A stretch of 64,000 nucleotides of DNA from Brotonthovivens ammoniilytica. Its GTDB lineage: Bacteria; Bacillota; Clostridia; Lachnospirales; Lachnospiraceae. Positions 52,626-61,646 of the stretch are shown here, piece by piece. Within the stretch, counting starts at the first letter, position 1. Each line of letters starts with the position of its first letter. The position numbers were made by a program, and so were the translations under genes. The DNA lies in contig NZ_JAOQJQ010000010.1 in NCBI RefSeq assembly GCF_025566885.1, forward strand, positions 29,221 to 93,220, in the 5' to 3' direction. The notes below the pieces were generated by a model. That model was not told the DNA's origin. It searched no databases and worked only from the letters and a program-made list of their open reading frames with translations.

Positions 52626-55600
52626 TTAATACTTGCCTGTCTGACGGGTTTTCTCGATAAATTCTTCGCTTGCTCGCTCTAAGTCATCAGCAATAATCAT
52701 TGCCTCTTCCAGCATTCCCAGTTTTCTTAAACGGCTGATTGTGATATTTAATGCATCTGCCTTAAAGGAATCAATATTATCCATGCACTCGGTTTCATAC
52801 CAGCTGTAATTCTTTATAAATGCATGATATTGTTCAATGACAAAAGCTGCAAAATCATAATTCAGTTTCTGTTTCGTACAGAACTGAGCCATGTATTCGT
52901 AAATAATATCCAAAATAGCCCGGACAAATTCTTTGCCCTCTTCTTCATAGAAATCTTCAGCCGGAGTAGATACTTTCAATAACATTGCCAGATCGAATAC
53001 AGACTGAATATTTCCGGAAAATTCTACAAGTTTGAACTTTTCCAGACGGGTTTTCAACAATGTGCGGTCAAAACTGATCTTTTTCAGTTTCTCATATTTA
53101 ATATCTTCTTCCACACTGTTAAGAATCATTTTTACAACTGTAGGATTAATAGTTAAAGCATCCAGAATTTCAAAGAAATTGTCACAAGGCGTATGATTAG
53201 ATACAATAAAATCCTGAGTCTCCTCACCAATTGCAATTCTGTAATAGCGCTCATTTTCTACAATGGGGCGATATACAATTTTACCGAAAATCAAACCGAG
53301 AATCATTGCTTTGTAAATATTTTTCTCCATCTGTTTTTGGTTGCCCTCATCCAGATCCGGCATCTGGGAAAGCAGGTGCCATTCCCGGTCAAGATGCGGT
53401 GTGATAATTTCTCTTGCACCCTTTCCAGGTTTAATCTGATTAATCAGATCGAAATAAGCAGTATAATATTCACCGCCTTCTCTTCTTGCAGTTTCTGTCT
53501 GTGCAGGAGGTGCAAATTTAGATAAATCATTGGCTCTGATTCCATAAAGTGCTTCATAGAACAGAATCATATTTTTCTCAATATCATTATCTTTTACACC
53601 GCCGTTATTTGCCAGTGTACGATTTACCAGAGCTTCTCTTGCAATATCCCCTTTAATATACAGGCATGGATTATACGCACATGCCCGGATAGGCTGTCGC
53701 TGTTCACCAATTGGCGCTTCTATAAACGGAGCCGCCAGTATTTTTGTGGAATTAATAGCATCTTCCACATAACGTTCTGCTTCATCTTTATTAAAGATTT
53801 CTTTCTCATATCCTGCTTCTACTTCCAGGGCAGTAATAATGTCAATATCAATTTCACTTCCGTGAGAACGCATCAGCGCATTTCTGAAATGCTCTAAAAT
53901 AGCTGTGTCAAACAAATCCATAAAGAAGGAATCATTCTTTGGTTTGTCATCGCCCATCATAGCATATTCCCGAATCTTGCTGTAAATTTTATCACACAAT
54001 TCTCCCGGCAGATCTAGCCCGTCACTGGAATAAGATGCTTTAGCTGACAGCTTCTTTAAACATTTCTGTGAAGCGCAGACATAACGAACCGCATGTCCGG
54101 ACAAATTGTGATATTTTTTCTCAATAGTTCTGATATTTGCGTCAATCTGTTCTACACGGCCTTCAAATACTGTATAGAATAACTGGAAAGATTCACAGAT
54201 ATTCTGTACATATAAAATAGCTTCTTCTAAAACATTTGCATACACAGCTGCAAAACGATATTCGCTGATAAACTGATAAAATGTATTGAATTTCTTTAAT
54301 ACTTCTTCCTGTTTAGAAGTCAGCTTTCTAAGTTTTCCAAGAATCGGTTTTTTCTCGATCTTATCTGAAATATCATTGTATGTCTCTGTAACATCCTTTG
54401 TATCCGGATTATCAAATTTGGTTTTTTCAAATGTAAGAATATATTCTTCTTTTTCTTTTAACTCATTCTCATTAGAAAGCTTCTGCTTCTTTAATGCATC
54501 CAATGTCTGATAAAGAAAATATCTGGCAGCATTGGGATGAATAAAACTTCCTGTCTCAGCATCCCGCAGATATGTCTCCAGCTGATGCTTATTTCTGTCT
54601 TTTGTAACATTTCCGTTATCTGATTTAAACAAAGAATATGCAATTGTTCTCGCTGTCTCAGATGTACGTTTCACAGAAAGTCCCTTGTAACGCACCAGCT
54701 TCATGTATGCATTGGTAAAATCATACTCTCCGTCTACTCCGATAGCACCGATGGCTTCCTCACATTCTCTTTCCTGTTCTTCCACGTCTACCTGAACAGT
54801 AGTCAGCATATTTTCCACATGCTGGCGCAAAGCTGCAATGTAATTCTCCCATTTGTCATCTTCACTTACAAGACCATCCTCTGTCAGATTGCAGCATGCA
54901 TTTTTAATGGCCATTGCAAAAGCATTTTTATTTTCTGCCGCGGAATCAATAGAAGTAATATAATATTTATCCGGCGTAATATTTGTAGCCTGATAACCCT
55001 GGCTTCGTTTCTTTTTATTTTCTTCCAGCATTTTGTGGTATTCCTGATCAAATACCAGCCACTGGGTAGAAACGCTTTCCTTTGCCCACTGCAATGCCAG
55101 ATATTCTTTAATATCTTTAAATGGATATACAAGCATAGCACTTCCGGCACCGCAGTAACGGCTTCTTCCACCTGTCTTGCACAGCAGTCTTACTACATTG
55201 TCCTCAGAGGAATTGCTTCGTTTATTCATTGGACCGATAGACTGCGCATAAATGCAGTTTGCAGCGTGTTCTTTATACTGTTCGAAAGAAGTAAGCTTTT
55301 TGCCGTCCTTATTCTGAGCGTCAAACAGGAAACAGAAATCATATGGGGTTACTTCATAGGAATCATACTCATCTGATCCGATTCTTGGAACCTCAAATTT
55401 CAGATCTCTGTATTTCTCTGGTAAAGTTCCGTCCCCTTTCATTAAAAATGCATCCAGCTCACGCAGTGTAGCATATGCATTACATCTTAAATTATTTCTT
55501 TCCGGCTGTCCGGTAATTACTTCATAAAATACTTCCGGCAGAATGAAAAATCCACGCATAATATTTGCACTCTGTTTAAACCGGGTTGTTAAAAAGTTTT

Positions 55601-56087
55601 TAATGTACATTGCCACCGGAAGGATTAAACCGGAACCGGTACCGCCGGCCAGAGAGCTTACTACAATCACGCGGAGTGCCTGCTGTGCCTGTTCACCTGT
55701 CAGCTGATTTAATTCCTCAATTGCTTTATGTAACGGTTCCACATTTCCGGCACGAATTGCGGTGTCCAGAGCCAGTCTGGAGATTGCCCGTACCTGACCT
55801 GCTCCTTCAGTCAATGTCTTTTTGTTTAAAATAGGACTTACCGGAAACCATTTATCTTTTGCATGAACATCCTGCTCCAGATATTCTCCTACTGTCATCT
55901 TTGTGGATGTCTGTACAGTACGGATTAAATTATTCTCCGCACGAATATCCGCCAGCTCATTTACATCTGTATCAAATACCACAAAACGTATATGCTGTGC
56001 CTGTTCCTCATTTACCTGTTTTGCAACACGTTTTACAATGTCTGAGCCTGTTCCCCCAAGACCTACTACTAATGTTGGTGCTAACAT
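52626..56087 (-). CDS. large tubulin/FtsZ-like GTPase protein
   Basis: An 1153-residue protein. The N-terminal Rossmann-like half begins APTLVVGLGGTGSDIVKRVA, and the tubulin/FtsZ signature loop occurs as SLAGGTGSGLILPV near residue 150 (consensus GGTGSG). The rest is a long helical extension of no known fold. This is the layout of the large bacterial tubulin-like (Tubulin_2-type) proteins proposed, from gene context, to act in membrane remodelling rather than division. GGAGG precedes ATG 56087. Lying second in an operon after a vWA protein and before two large membrane proteins fits a membrane-bound filament system. Filament formation is not shown by sequence. Confidence 0.82.
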   Translation of the reverse strand: MLAPTLVVGLGGTGSDIVKRVAKQVNEEQAQHIRFVVFDTDVNELADIRAENNLIRTVQTSTKMTVGEYLEQDVHAKDKWFPVSPILNKKTLTEGAGQVRAISRLALDTAIRAGNVEPLHKAIEELNQLTGEQAQQALRVIVVSSLAGGTGSGLILPVAMYIKNFLTTRFKQSANIMRGFFILPEVFYEVITGQPERNNLRCNAYATLRELDAFLMKGDGTLPEKYRDLKFEVPRIGSDEYDSYEVTPYDFCFLFDAQNKDGKKLTSFEQYKEHAANCIYAQSIGPMNKRSNSSEDNVVRLLCKTGGRSRYCGAGSAMLVYPFKDIKEYLALQWAKESVSTQWLVFDQEYHKMLEENKKKRSQGYQATNITPDKYYITSIDSAAENKNAFAMAIKNACCNLTEDGLVSEDDKWENYIAALRQHVENMLTTVQVDVEEQERECEEAIGAIGVDGEYDFTNAYMKLVRYKGLSVKRTSETARTIAYSLFKSDNGNVTKDRNKHQLETYLRDAETGSFIHPNAARYFLYQTLDALKKQKLSNENELKEKEEYILTFEKTKFDNPDTKDVTETYNDISDKIEKKPILGKLRKLTSKQEEVLKKFNTFYQFISEYRFAAVYANVLEEAILYVQNICESFQLFYTVFEGRVEQIDANIRTIEKKYHNLSGHAVRYVCASQKCLKKLSAKASYSSDGLDLPGELCDKIYSKIREYAMMGDDKPKNDSFFMDLFDTAILEHFRNALMRSHGSEIDIDIITALEVEAGYEKEIFNKDEAERYVEDAINSTKILAAPFIEAPIGEQRQPIRACAYNPCLYIKGDIAREALVNRTLANNGGVKDNDIEKNMILFYEALYGIRANDLSKFAPPAQTETARREGGEYYTAYFDLINQIKPGKGAREIITPHLDREWHLLSQMPDLDEGNQKQMEKNIYKAMILGLIFGKIVYRPIVENERYYRIAIGEETQDFIVSNHTPCDNFFEILDALTINPTVVKMILNSVEEDIKYEKLKKISFDRTLLKTRLEKFKLVEFSGNIQSVFDLAMLLKVSTPAEDFYEEEGKEFVRAILDIIYEYMAQFCTKQKLNYDFAAFVIEQYHAFIKNYSWYETECMDNIDSFKADALNITISRLRKLGMLEEAMIIADDLERASEEFIEKTRQTGKY

Positions 56088-56104
56088 AACCTTTTCCTCC
56101 GTTT

Positions 56105-58255
56105 TTACAAATTACATGTATATTTATTTTTTCCAACAATGGCTACAATACTGACATTTGTAGCAACCACTTGTTTTTTTGTGCCTTTTTCAATTACTTC
56201 ATTATCAAATTTTATCTCTTTTTTGCCTGCATAACGGTTAGCATTGGTAATTTCCATTCTTCCCCGGCTTACAGCCCGTACCTGGAGTTTAGAAAATCCA
56301 CTGACACCCGGTTTTAAGAACCTGACCTCGCCGCGCTCTCTGCGGTATGGGATAAGAATAGACCAGAATTTTTTCTGGAATGCGCCGTTATACGATTTTC
56401 TTTTACCAATTCCATTAGTGGGTACTTCTGTTCCTCCCAGTTTCTTTTTCAAAGATCTTGGAAAACGCTTTTTAAATGGCGGCAGGAATCCAAGAATTAT
56501 AATAATAACTGCAAGCAGGGCAAGTAATTCTTTCCAGTAGTACATCAGTGGAAGCTTTTCAGCAATAAGTACAGCATTGGAGCTTTCACTTTTTGCCGCC
56601 TGTCCTTCATAATTTAATACAGCATTAATCACACAGTCTGCTGTTTCATCACTTAAAGGACTTTCATCCTTATCATGGTCATAAATTACTTCTACTTTGT
56701 ATGTAGATACTTTATCACCCTTTGTAACTTTAAAGCTTAAACATTTACTGTCAGAAACCAGCCGCAGGTCTGTGGCTTTCCAATACTCCTCTGAAAGAGG
56801 TTTTCCCTCCTGCTTTACAGTAATCAGTGCATAACCTGATTTCTCTATAAGATCTTCCTTTTTAAAATTTCCTCCGCCATCCATATTTTCAAGCTGTACC
56901 TCATCAATAGTCAGTGGAGGCAGTGGATTTGCAACCTGAATTTTATGCTGTCCTTTTACTACATAGTTACCCGGAAGTTCTATGGAAATATCTGCTGTCA
57001 GATCTCCTACCTGAGCATTATATGTTACTGCTTCCCCGCTGCTTTCCAATATTTCTTCTTTATCCCCGTTTTTAATTTTATAGGTAACATGAATATCTTT
57101 CATCAAATCTGATTCTATCACCTGCTGAGTAATAGGATCCCGCAGCACAGCTTCAATCTGAACTTCTCCAGGTTCAATAAAATCATTGACATTGATCTCT
57201 TCCCCGTTCTGGGTAATAGAGACAGAGGCATCTACTTTCGCTTTATAATAAATCTGTACATTAGACAAGTCAGAAACTTCTACTTTATATTCGCCGGCGC
57301 TTAAGGGAACACTGTCATCTGCACTTACAAAGGATGTAATCACACCGCTTAAATTATTGGCTACCTTGATCTTGTCCGCATATTTACTCTGATAATTTGG
57401 GTTCGCTTCTGAACTGTATGTAACATCTATTTCAGATTCTTTTTTTACCTCACTGTCCGGGTTTGTCATATTTCCAATACTGATATTTTGTCCCTGAGCA
57501 AAGATAATCAGTTCCTCCATAGGAACATCCGTATTTAAAACCAGTGTTTTATCCATAGTCGTTACATGGGTATCGCCGGACAATGTCAGACGTTCACTGA
57601 TCAGATTACTTATTTCTGTCATACAGGATAAAATATCAGTGCTTTTTTTTGCATATCTGCAGTACAGCCCCTTTTTTTCATCATTCTGAAACTTAGTGAC
57701 ATCATCACCGATGGCAAGATAAATAACTTTCACTCCACTGGATGTAAATTTATCAAAATCTTTTTTGATACCGGTTGCTGAAACGCCTCCTTCAAATTCA
57801 CCATCTGTAATAATAAATAACCATTTTTCTGAATTTTTATCCTGTTTTTGTAAATCACTATAAGCGGCTTCCACAACAGAATACGGCGTGTCTTTCGCAT
57901 CCGTTTTCCAGTTATGTACTGCCTTTGCCCTCTCTTCAGCACTCTGGCTTCCTTTCAGAGTCAACCCCTTTTTCCCCTCCAGGCTCATAGGATAAATATT
58001 CAGGGTATCATCCGATGATAACATGGTGCTGAAAACCTCCATAGCATATTTGGCCTGACACCATTTATCATAAAATTCAGCTTTGGATGCATCTCCATCA
58101 CTTTTTATCATACTTCCTGAATCATCATATACAACATTTATATATTTATTTATTTTTTCAGCAGCCTGTACCTTTTTTGGGACATAAAAAAAACTGCCTG
58201 TTAAACCAAATATCATTATCAATGATAAAACCAGACAGCCTAATTTTTTGTTCAT
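56105..58255 (-). CDS. von Willebrand factor A domain membrane protein
   Basis: A 716-residue exported protein. A signal peptide (residues 1-31, ending VQAA) precedes a vWA domain with the metal site DDSGSM near residue 42 and LFIITDGEFEGG near 142. Several beta-rich domains follow (about 230-580), then one membrane helix (LLALLAVIIIILGFLPPF, about 594-611) and a cytoplasmic C-terminal region of 100 residues. The frame opens at a TTG, but GGGAGG favours ATG 58255. As first gene of the operon it would place a ligand-binding surface outside and a contact for the tubulin-like protein inside. That coupling is inference. Confidence 0.85.
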   Translation of the reverse strand: MNKKLGCLVLSLIMIFGLTGSFFYVPKKVQAAEKINKYINVVYDDSGSMIKSDGDASKAEFYDKWCQAKYAMEVFSTMLSSDDTLNIYPMSLEGKKGLTLKGSQSAEERAKAVHNWKTDAKDTPYSVVEAAYSDLQKQDKNSEKWLFIITDGEFEGGVSATGIKKDFDKFTSSGVKVIYLAIGDDVTKFQNDEKKGLYCRYAKKSTDILSCMTEISNLISERLTLSGDTHVTTMDKTLVLNTDVPMEELIIFAQGQNISIGNMTNPDSEVKKESEIDVTYSSEANPNYQSKYADKIKVANNLSGVITSFVSADDSVPLSAGEYKVEVSDLSNVQIYYKAKVDASVSITQNGEEINVNDFIEPGEVQIEAVLRDPITQQVIESDLMKDIHVTYKIKNGDKEEILESSGEAVTYNAQVGDLTADISIELPGNYVVKGQHKIQVANPLPPLTIDEVQLENMDGGGNFKKEDLIEKSGYALITVKQEGKPLSEEYWKATDLRLVSDSKCLSFKVTKGDKVSTYKVEVIYDHDKDESPLSDETADCVINAVLNYEGQAAKSESSNAVLIAEKLPLMYYWKELLALLAVIIIILGFLPPFKKRFPRSLKKKLGGTEVPTNGIGKRKSYNGAFQKKFWSILIPYRRERGEVRFLKPGVSGFSKLQVRAVSRGRMEITNANRYAGKKEIKFDNEVIEKGTKKQVVATNVSIVAIVGKNKYTCNL

Positions 58256-58289
58256 TTTCAATCCTCCCCGCTTTTGTATAATATAGATA

Positions 58290-58476
58290 ATTATAAACTA
58301 ATTTAACTGCTAATACAATTCTATTTACTTCCATCTAACATTAAAATATGTCATTTGTTTGATTATTTCCTCAATATATACTGAAATTATTTTAAAGTTA
58401 CAGTATTTATGTTAAAATGTTGACAAAATCAATAATCGGAGACAAATTATGCGGGATATTAATTTATTTAATTTGC
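58290..58476. repeat. 187-bp target site duplication, left copy
   Basis: Identical, base for base, to 60460-60646. It holds most of the intergenic region between the vWA operon and the LysR gene plus the first 28 bases of the LysR coding sequence (ATG at 58449). Here that start leads only to a 12-codon remnant stopping inside the insertion element. Confidence 0.9.
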
Positions 58477-58512
58477 CGGGAGTTTGACAGTTGAATAATA
58501 GAAAAATACCTC

Positions 58513-58541
58513 GCAGGCCTTATAGCGCCTGCATTTTTTTG
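58513..58541 (+). terminator. terminator inside the left end of the insertion sequence
   Basis: Stem GCAGGC/GCCTGC followed by TTTTTTT, before the transposase. It would stop transcripts entering from the duplicated LysR promoter. Confidence 0.65.
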
Positions 58542-58615
58542 TCAAATTTTTATGCTTTTATATGTACTTGTTTGTACTAGTGTGGTATAATATAAAAAAA
58601 GGAGATTTTCTTATC

Positions 58616-60364
58616 ATGTATATCGCAGTTACGGGTAGTAAAAATAATAAAGACATATATATTTATCAATCATTTCGGAAAGAAAACGGGAAGTCCTCCT
58701 CCCGTATCTACAAAAAGCTCGGAAAGTATAATGCTCTCTTAGAACAATTCCATGGCGATGTAGATAAGCTGATGGCATGGGCAAAAGAACAGGCTGCCAA
58801 AGAAACCGAGCTTTATAAGCAGCACACAGGGAAAATCGCCGTAGAGTTTTCAAAAACTGCAACTATACCATTGAACGAACGACGTTCCTTCCATGTTGGT
58901 TACCTTTTCCTTCAGAATCTTTTTACACAGTTGCGTTTGGATAAAATCTGCAGGGCAATCAAAATCCGCCATAAATTTAAGTATGATTTACATGCGATAC
59001 TTTCCGATCTTGTCTATGCAAGAATCCTTTCTCACGCAAGTAAACTGGCCAGTTACGAGTATTGCCAGTCCTTACTGGAACCACCAAAATACAGTCTGCA
59101 GGACGTTTATCGTTCGCTTTCTGTGATTGCTGAAGAATCAGACTTTATTCAAAGTGAGCTTTATAAGAACTCCAACTTTATTCATCCAAGAAATAAACGT
59201 ATTCTTTATTATGACTGTACGAATTATTACTTTGAAATTGAAGAAGAAAGTGATTTCAAACGTTACGGAAAAAGTAAAGAAAACAGACCTAATCCAATCG
59301 TAACAATGGGATTATTTATGGATGCAGATGGGATTCCTCTTGCTTTTGATATCTTTCCGGGAAATCAAAATGAACAGACAACCTTAAAACCTTTAGAATC
59401 TAAAATTCTTCAGGATTTTAACTGCAGTGAGTTTATCTATTGCTCCGATTCCGGTCTTGGAAGTACAAGTAACAGAAGATTTAACAGCCTTGGAAATCGT
59501 GCTTATATTATTACTCATTCTCTTAAAAAGATGAAAAAGGAAGATCGTGAAATTGCTCTGAATCCAACCCAGTTTCGTAAAGTAGGATCCCAAAAGTTTG
59601 TAGATCTTCGTACACTGGATGAAACAGATGAAGAAGTTTATAACGCGATTTACTACAAAGAAGTACCTGTTGTCACAGGCAGCATGGATGAAACCCTGGT
59701 TGTTACCTATTCTCCAAAATATAAAGCTTATCAGCGAAAAATCCGCACCCGACAGATTGAACGTGCAGAAAAGATAATTGCAACCCCCTGTCGCAAACGA
59801 AAAGGGAAAAATCAAAATGATCCCATGCGATTCGTCAAAAAAGCTTCCATTACTCCAGACGGAGAGATTGCAGAAAAACAAGTGTATGCTCTTGATAAAG
59901 AACAGATAGAAAAAGAAGAAATGTATGATGGGTTTTATGCGGTTATCACAAATCTTGAGGGCAATATTTCAGAAATCATAAGAATAAATAAACAAAGATG
60001 GGAAATCGAAGAAAACTTCCGAATCATGAAAACCGAATTTGAAGCAAGACCTGTATATGTCCGAAGAGAAGATCGAATAAAGGCGCATTTCATGACTTGC
60101 TACATGAGTCTTCTTCTTTATCGTTTGCTGGAAAAAAAGCTCGAAAATGTTTATACAGCCAGTCAGATCCTCGGGACATTACGTTCTATGCAGATGACAC
60201 TGTTAAGTACAGCCAGTGGATATATTCCATCTTACACAAGAACTGGATTGACAGACGCATTGCACAAAACATTTGGTTTTAGAACGGATTATGAGTTCAT
60301 CACTAAAGCTTCTATGCGAACGATCGTTAAAGATACCAAACAGATAAAACCAAAGATATCATAA
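58616..60364 (+). CDS. IS1634-family DDE transposase
   Basis: A 582-residue intact transposase. The acidic triad is visible: Asp in YYDCTNYYFE, Asp in YCSDSGLGS, and Glu in RWEIEENFRIMK, the last in the usual Y/W-x-x-E-x6-K setting. The earlier ATG of the long frame at 58562 is ignored because AGGAG at 58600-58604 serves ATG 58616. Length and motifs match IS1634 (IS4-related) transposases. Confidence 0.92.
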   Translation: MYIAVTGSKNNKDIYIYQSFRKENGKSSSRIYKKLGKYNALLEQFHGDVDKLMAWAKEQAAKETELYKQHTGKIAVEFSKTATIPLNERRSFHVGYLFLQNLFTQLRLDKICRAIKIRHKFKYDLHAILSDLVYARILSHASKLASYEYCQSLLEPPKYSLQDVYRSLSVIAEESDFIQSELYKNSNFIHPRNKRILYYDCTNYYFEIEEESDFKRYGKSKENRPNPIVTMGLFMDADGIPLAFDIFPGNQNEQTTLKPLESKILQDFNCSEFIYCSDSGLGSTSNRRFNSLGNRAYIITHSLKKMKKEDREIALNPTQFRKVGSQKFVDLRTLDETDEEVYNAIYYKEVPVVTGSMDETLVVTYSPKYKAYQRKIRTRQIERAEKIIATPCRKRKGKNQNDPMRFVKKASITPDGEIAEKQVYALDKEQIEKEEMYDGFYAVITNLEGNISEIIRINKQRWEIEENFRIMKTEFEARPVYVRREDRIKAHFMTCYMSLLLYRLLEKKLENVYTASQILGTLRSMQMTLLSTASGYIPSYTRTGLTDALHKTFGFRTDYEFITKASMRTIVKDTKQIKPKIS

Positions 60365-60391
60365 TATAGCACATATCGTTACAAAAAGGGA

Positions 60392-60436
60392 AACGGCTAT
60401 GCACCCCATATTTACTGAGGATATAGCCGTTTTTTC
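60392..60436 (+). terminator. terminator inside the right end of the insertion sequence
   Basis: Stem AACGGCTAT/ATAGCCGTT with TTTTTT, 27 bp after the transposase stop; keeps transposase transcription from running into the LysR gene. Confidence 0.75.
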
Positions 60437-60459
60437 ACTTTCCAACTGTCAAAGATGGG

Positions 60460-60646
60460 ATTATAAACTAATTTAACTGCTAATACAATTCTATTTACTT
60501 CCATCTAACATTAAAATATGTCATTTGTTTGATTATTTCCTCAATATATACTGAAATTATTTTAAAGTTACAGTATTTATGTTAAAATGTTGACAAAATC
60601 AATAATCGGAGACAAATTATGCGGGATATTAATTTATTTAATTTGC
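60460..60646. repeat. 187-bp target site duplication, right copy
   Basis: Identical to 58290-58476. It restores the full upstream region and first nine codons of the LysR gene, so that gene survived the insertion intact. Confidence 0.9.
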
Positions 60647-61521
60647 AGTTAATGGATCTTGAATTATTTTTAAATGTTGCAAGATATGGCAGCTTCACCA
60701 AAGCCGGTGAAAGAATGTTTATGACACAGTCTAGAGTCAGTAAAAGAATTGACTTAATGGAAAACGAACTTGGTCTGCAGCTATTTATACGAAATAAAAG
60801 AAAAGTAATTCTTACTCCCGCCGGAAGGGTATTAGAACAGCGGCTGGAAAGAATTACAGATGATATTCTTGATGCTCTTCAGGAAGCACATACAACTCAG
60901 ATGGGAATGTCCGGATATTTAAAACTAGGATTTCTGGAATGGAGTAATCTGCTGTTTATGGATTATCTGGAAAAATTTACTGATCTTAATCCACAAATAT
61001 CGGTAGATCTGTTTCGGAATAATTTTTCTGAATTAAGAGCCAACCTTTTTACAAATAGAATGGATATTATATTTACAATGTCCTACGACTGTAATGCTTT
61101 TACGGAAAAAGAATACTCTATGGTAAAACTGGCGCCTACACATATGGCAGCTTATCTAAACATCAAAAATCCTCTGGCACAAAAAGAAACTCTTTCTGTA
61201 AAAGATCTTCAGGCGGAGTATCTGCTGATGCTGGACCGAAAATCTTCTCCGGGATATTGTTCTTATGTTAATCAACTTTTTAACAGCCAGAATATACATC
61301 CGCTGATTTCTCATTACAGCCACAGCGGCGGCGAACACATTGGGAATCTGATATTAAATAAGGGAATACTCATTGCCAGTGATCTGTTTATGGGAGACTC
61401 CTGGCAGGATCAGATCCGGAAAATTCCTCTGGAAAACACAAAAGTTTATGTAAATGCTATCTGGAAAAAGCAAAATACGAATCCCGCATTAAAACAGTTT
61501 TTAAAAGTTATCAATTCATAA
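60619..61521 (+). CDS. LysR-family regulator, ancestral neighbour of the tubulin-like operon
   Basis: A 300-residue LysR regulator: helix-turn-helix FTKAGERMFMTQSRVSKRIDLM near residue 26 and a C-terminal effector domain. GGAG eight bases upstream supports ATG 60619; an alternative ATG lies at 60652. Removing the insertion sequence and one target copy brings it 193 bp from the divergent vWA operon, so it was probably the operon's regulator. After insertion each side still has a copy of most of the shared region. Confidence 0.88.
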   Translation: MRDINLFNLQLMDLELFLNVARYGSFTKAGERMFMTQSRVSKRIDLMENELGLQLFIRNKRKVILTPAGRVLEQRLERITDDILDALQEAHTTQMGMSGYLKLGFLEWSNLLFMDYLEKFTDLNPQISVDLFRNNFSELRANLFTNRMDIIFTMSYDCNAFTEKEYSMVKLAPTHMAAYLNIKNPLAQKETLSVKDLQAEYLLMLDRKSSPGYCSYVNQLFNSQNIHPLISHYSHSGGEHIGNLILNKGILIASDLFMGDSWQDQIRKIPLENTKVYVNAIWKKQNTNPALKQFLKVINS

Positions 61522-61527
61522 AAAGAA

Positions 61528-61621
61528 AAGGAGAAGCTGTCAATTGTATCATCCATTTCCAATCACTAGATTTCAAAATCTAATTTCGGGAAAGTGACAC
61601 AATTGCAGCTTCTCCTTTTTT
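61528..61621. terminator. long hairpin between LysR and NCS2 permease genes
   Basis: Convergent genes are separated by a long stem, outer arms AAAAGGAGAAGCTGTCAATTG and its near complement ending CAGCTTCTCCTTTT. A T run follows on both strands, so it probably terminates both. Confidence 0.7.
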
Positions 61622-61646
61622 ATTATTATTTCTCTGACAGTTATTC

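Larger units (their letters stand above)
58477..60459 (+). mobile_element. IS1634-type insertion sequence
   Basis: A 1983-bp element between the two 187-bp direct repeats. The ends begin C at the same offset and share the inverted motif TTTGACAGTTG, six bases in from each end (58483-58493 and its complement at 60443-60453). It encodes one DDE transposase. The IS1634 group is known for unusually long, variable target duplications, which fits. Both copies of the duplication are identical and the transposase is intact, so the insertion is recent. Confidence 0.88.

Noticed and set aside
46367..58255. Phage or plasmid origin of the tubulin-like operon (TubZ/PhuZ type)
   Set aside because: The protein is far longer than TubZ or PhuZ, no phage or partition genes are nearby, and base composition is like the surroundings.
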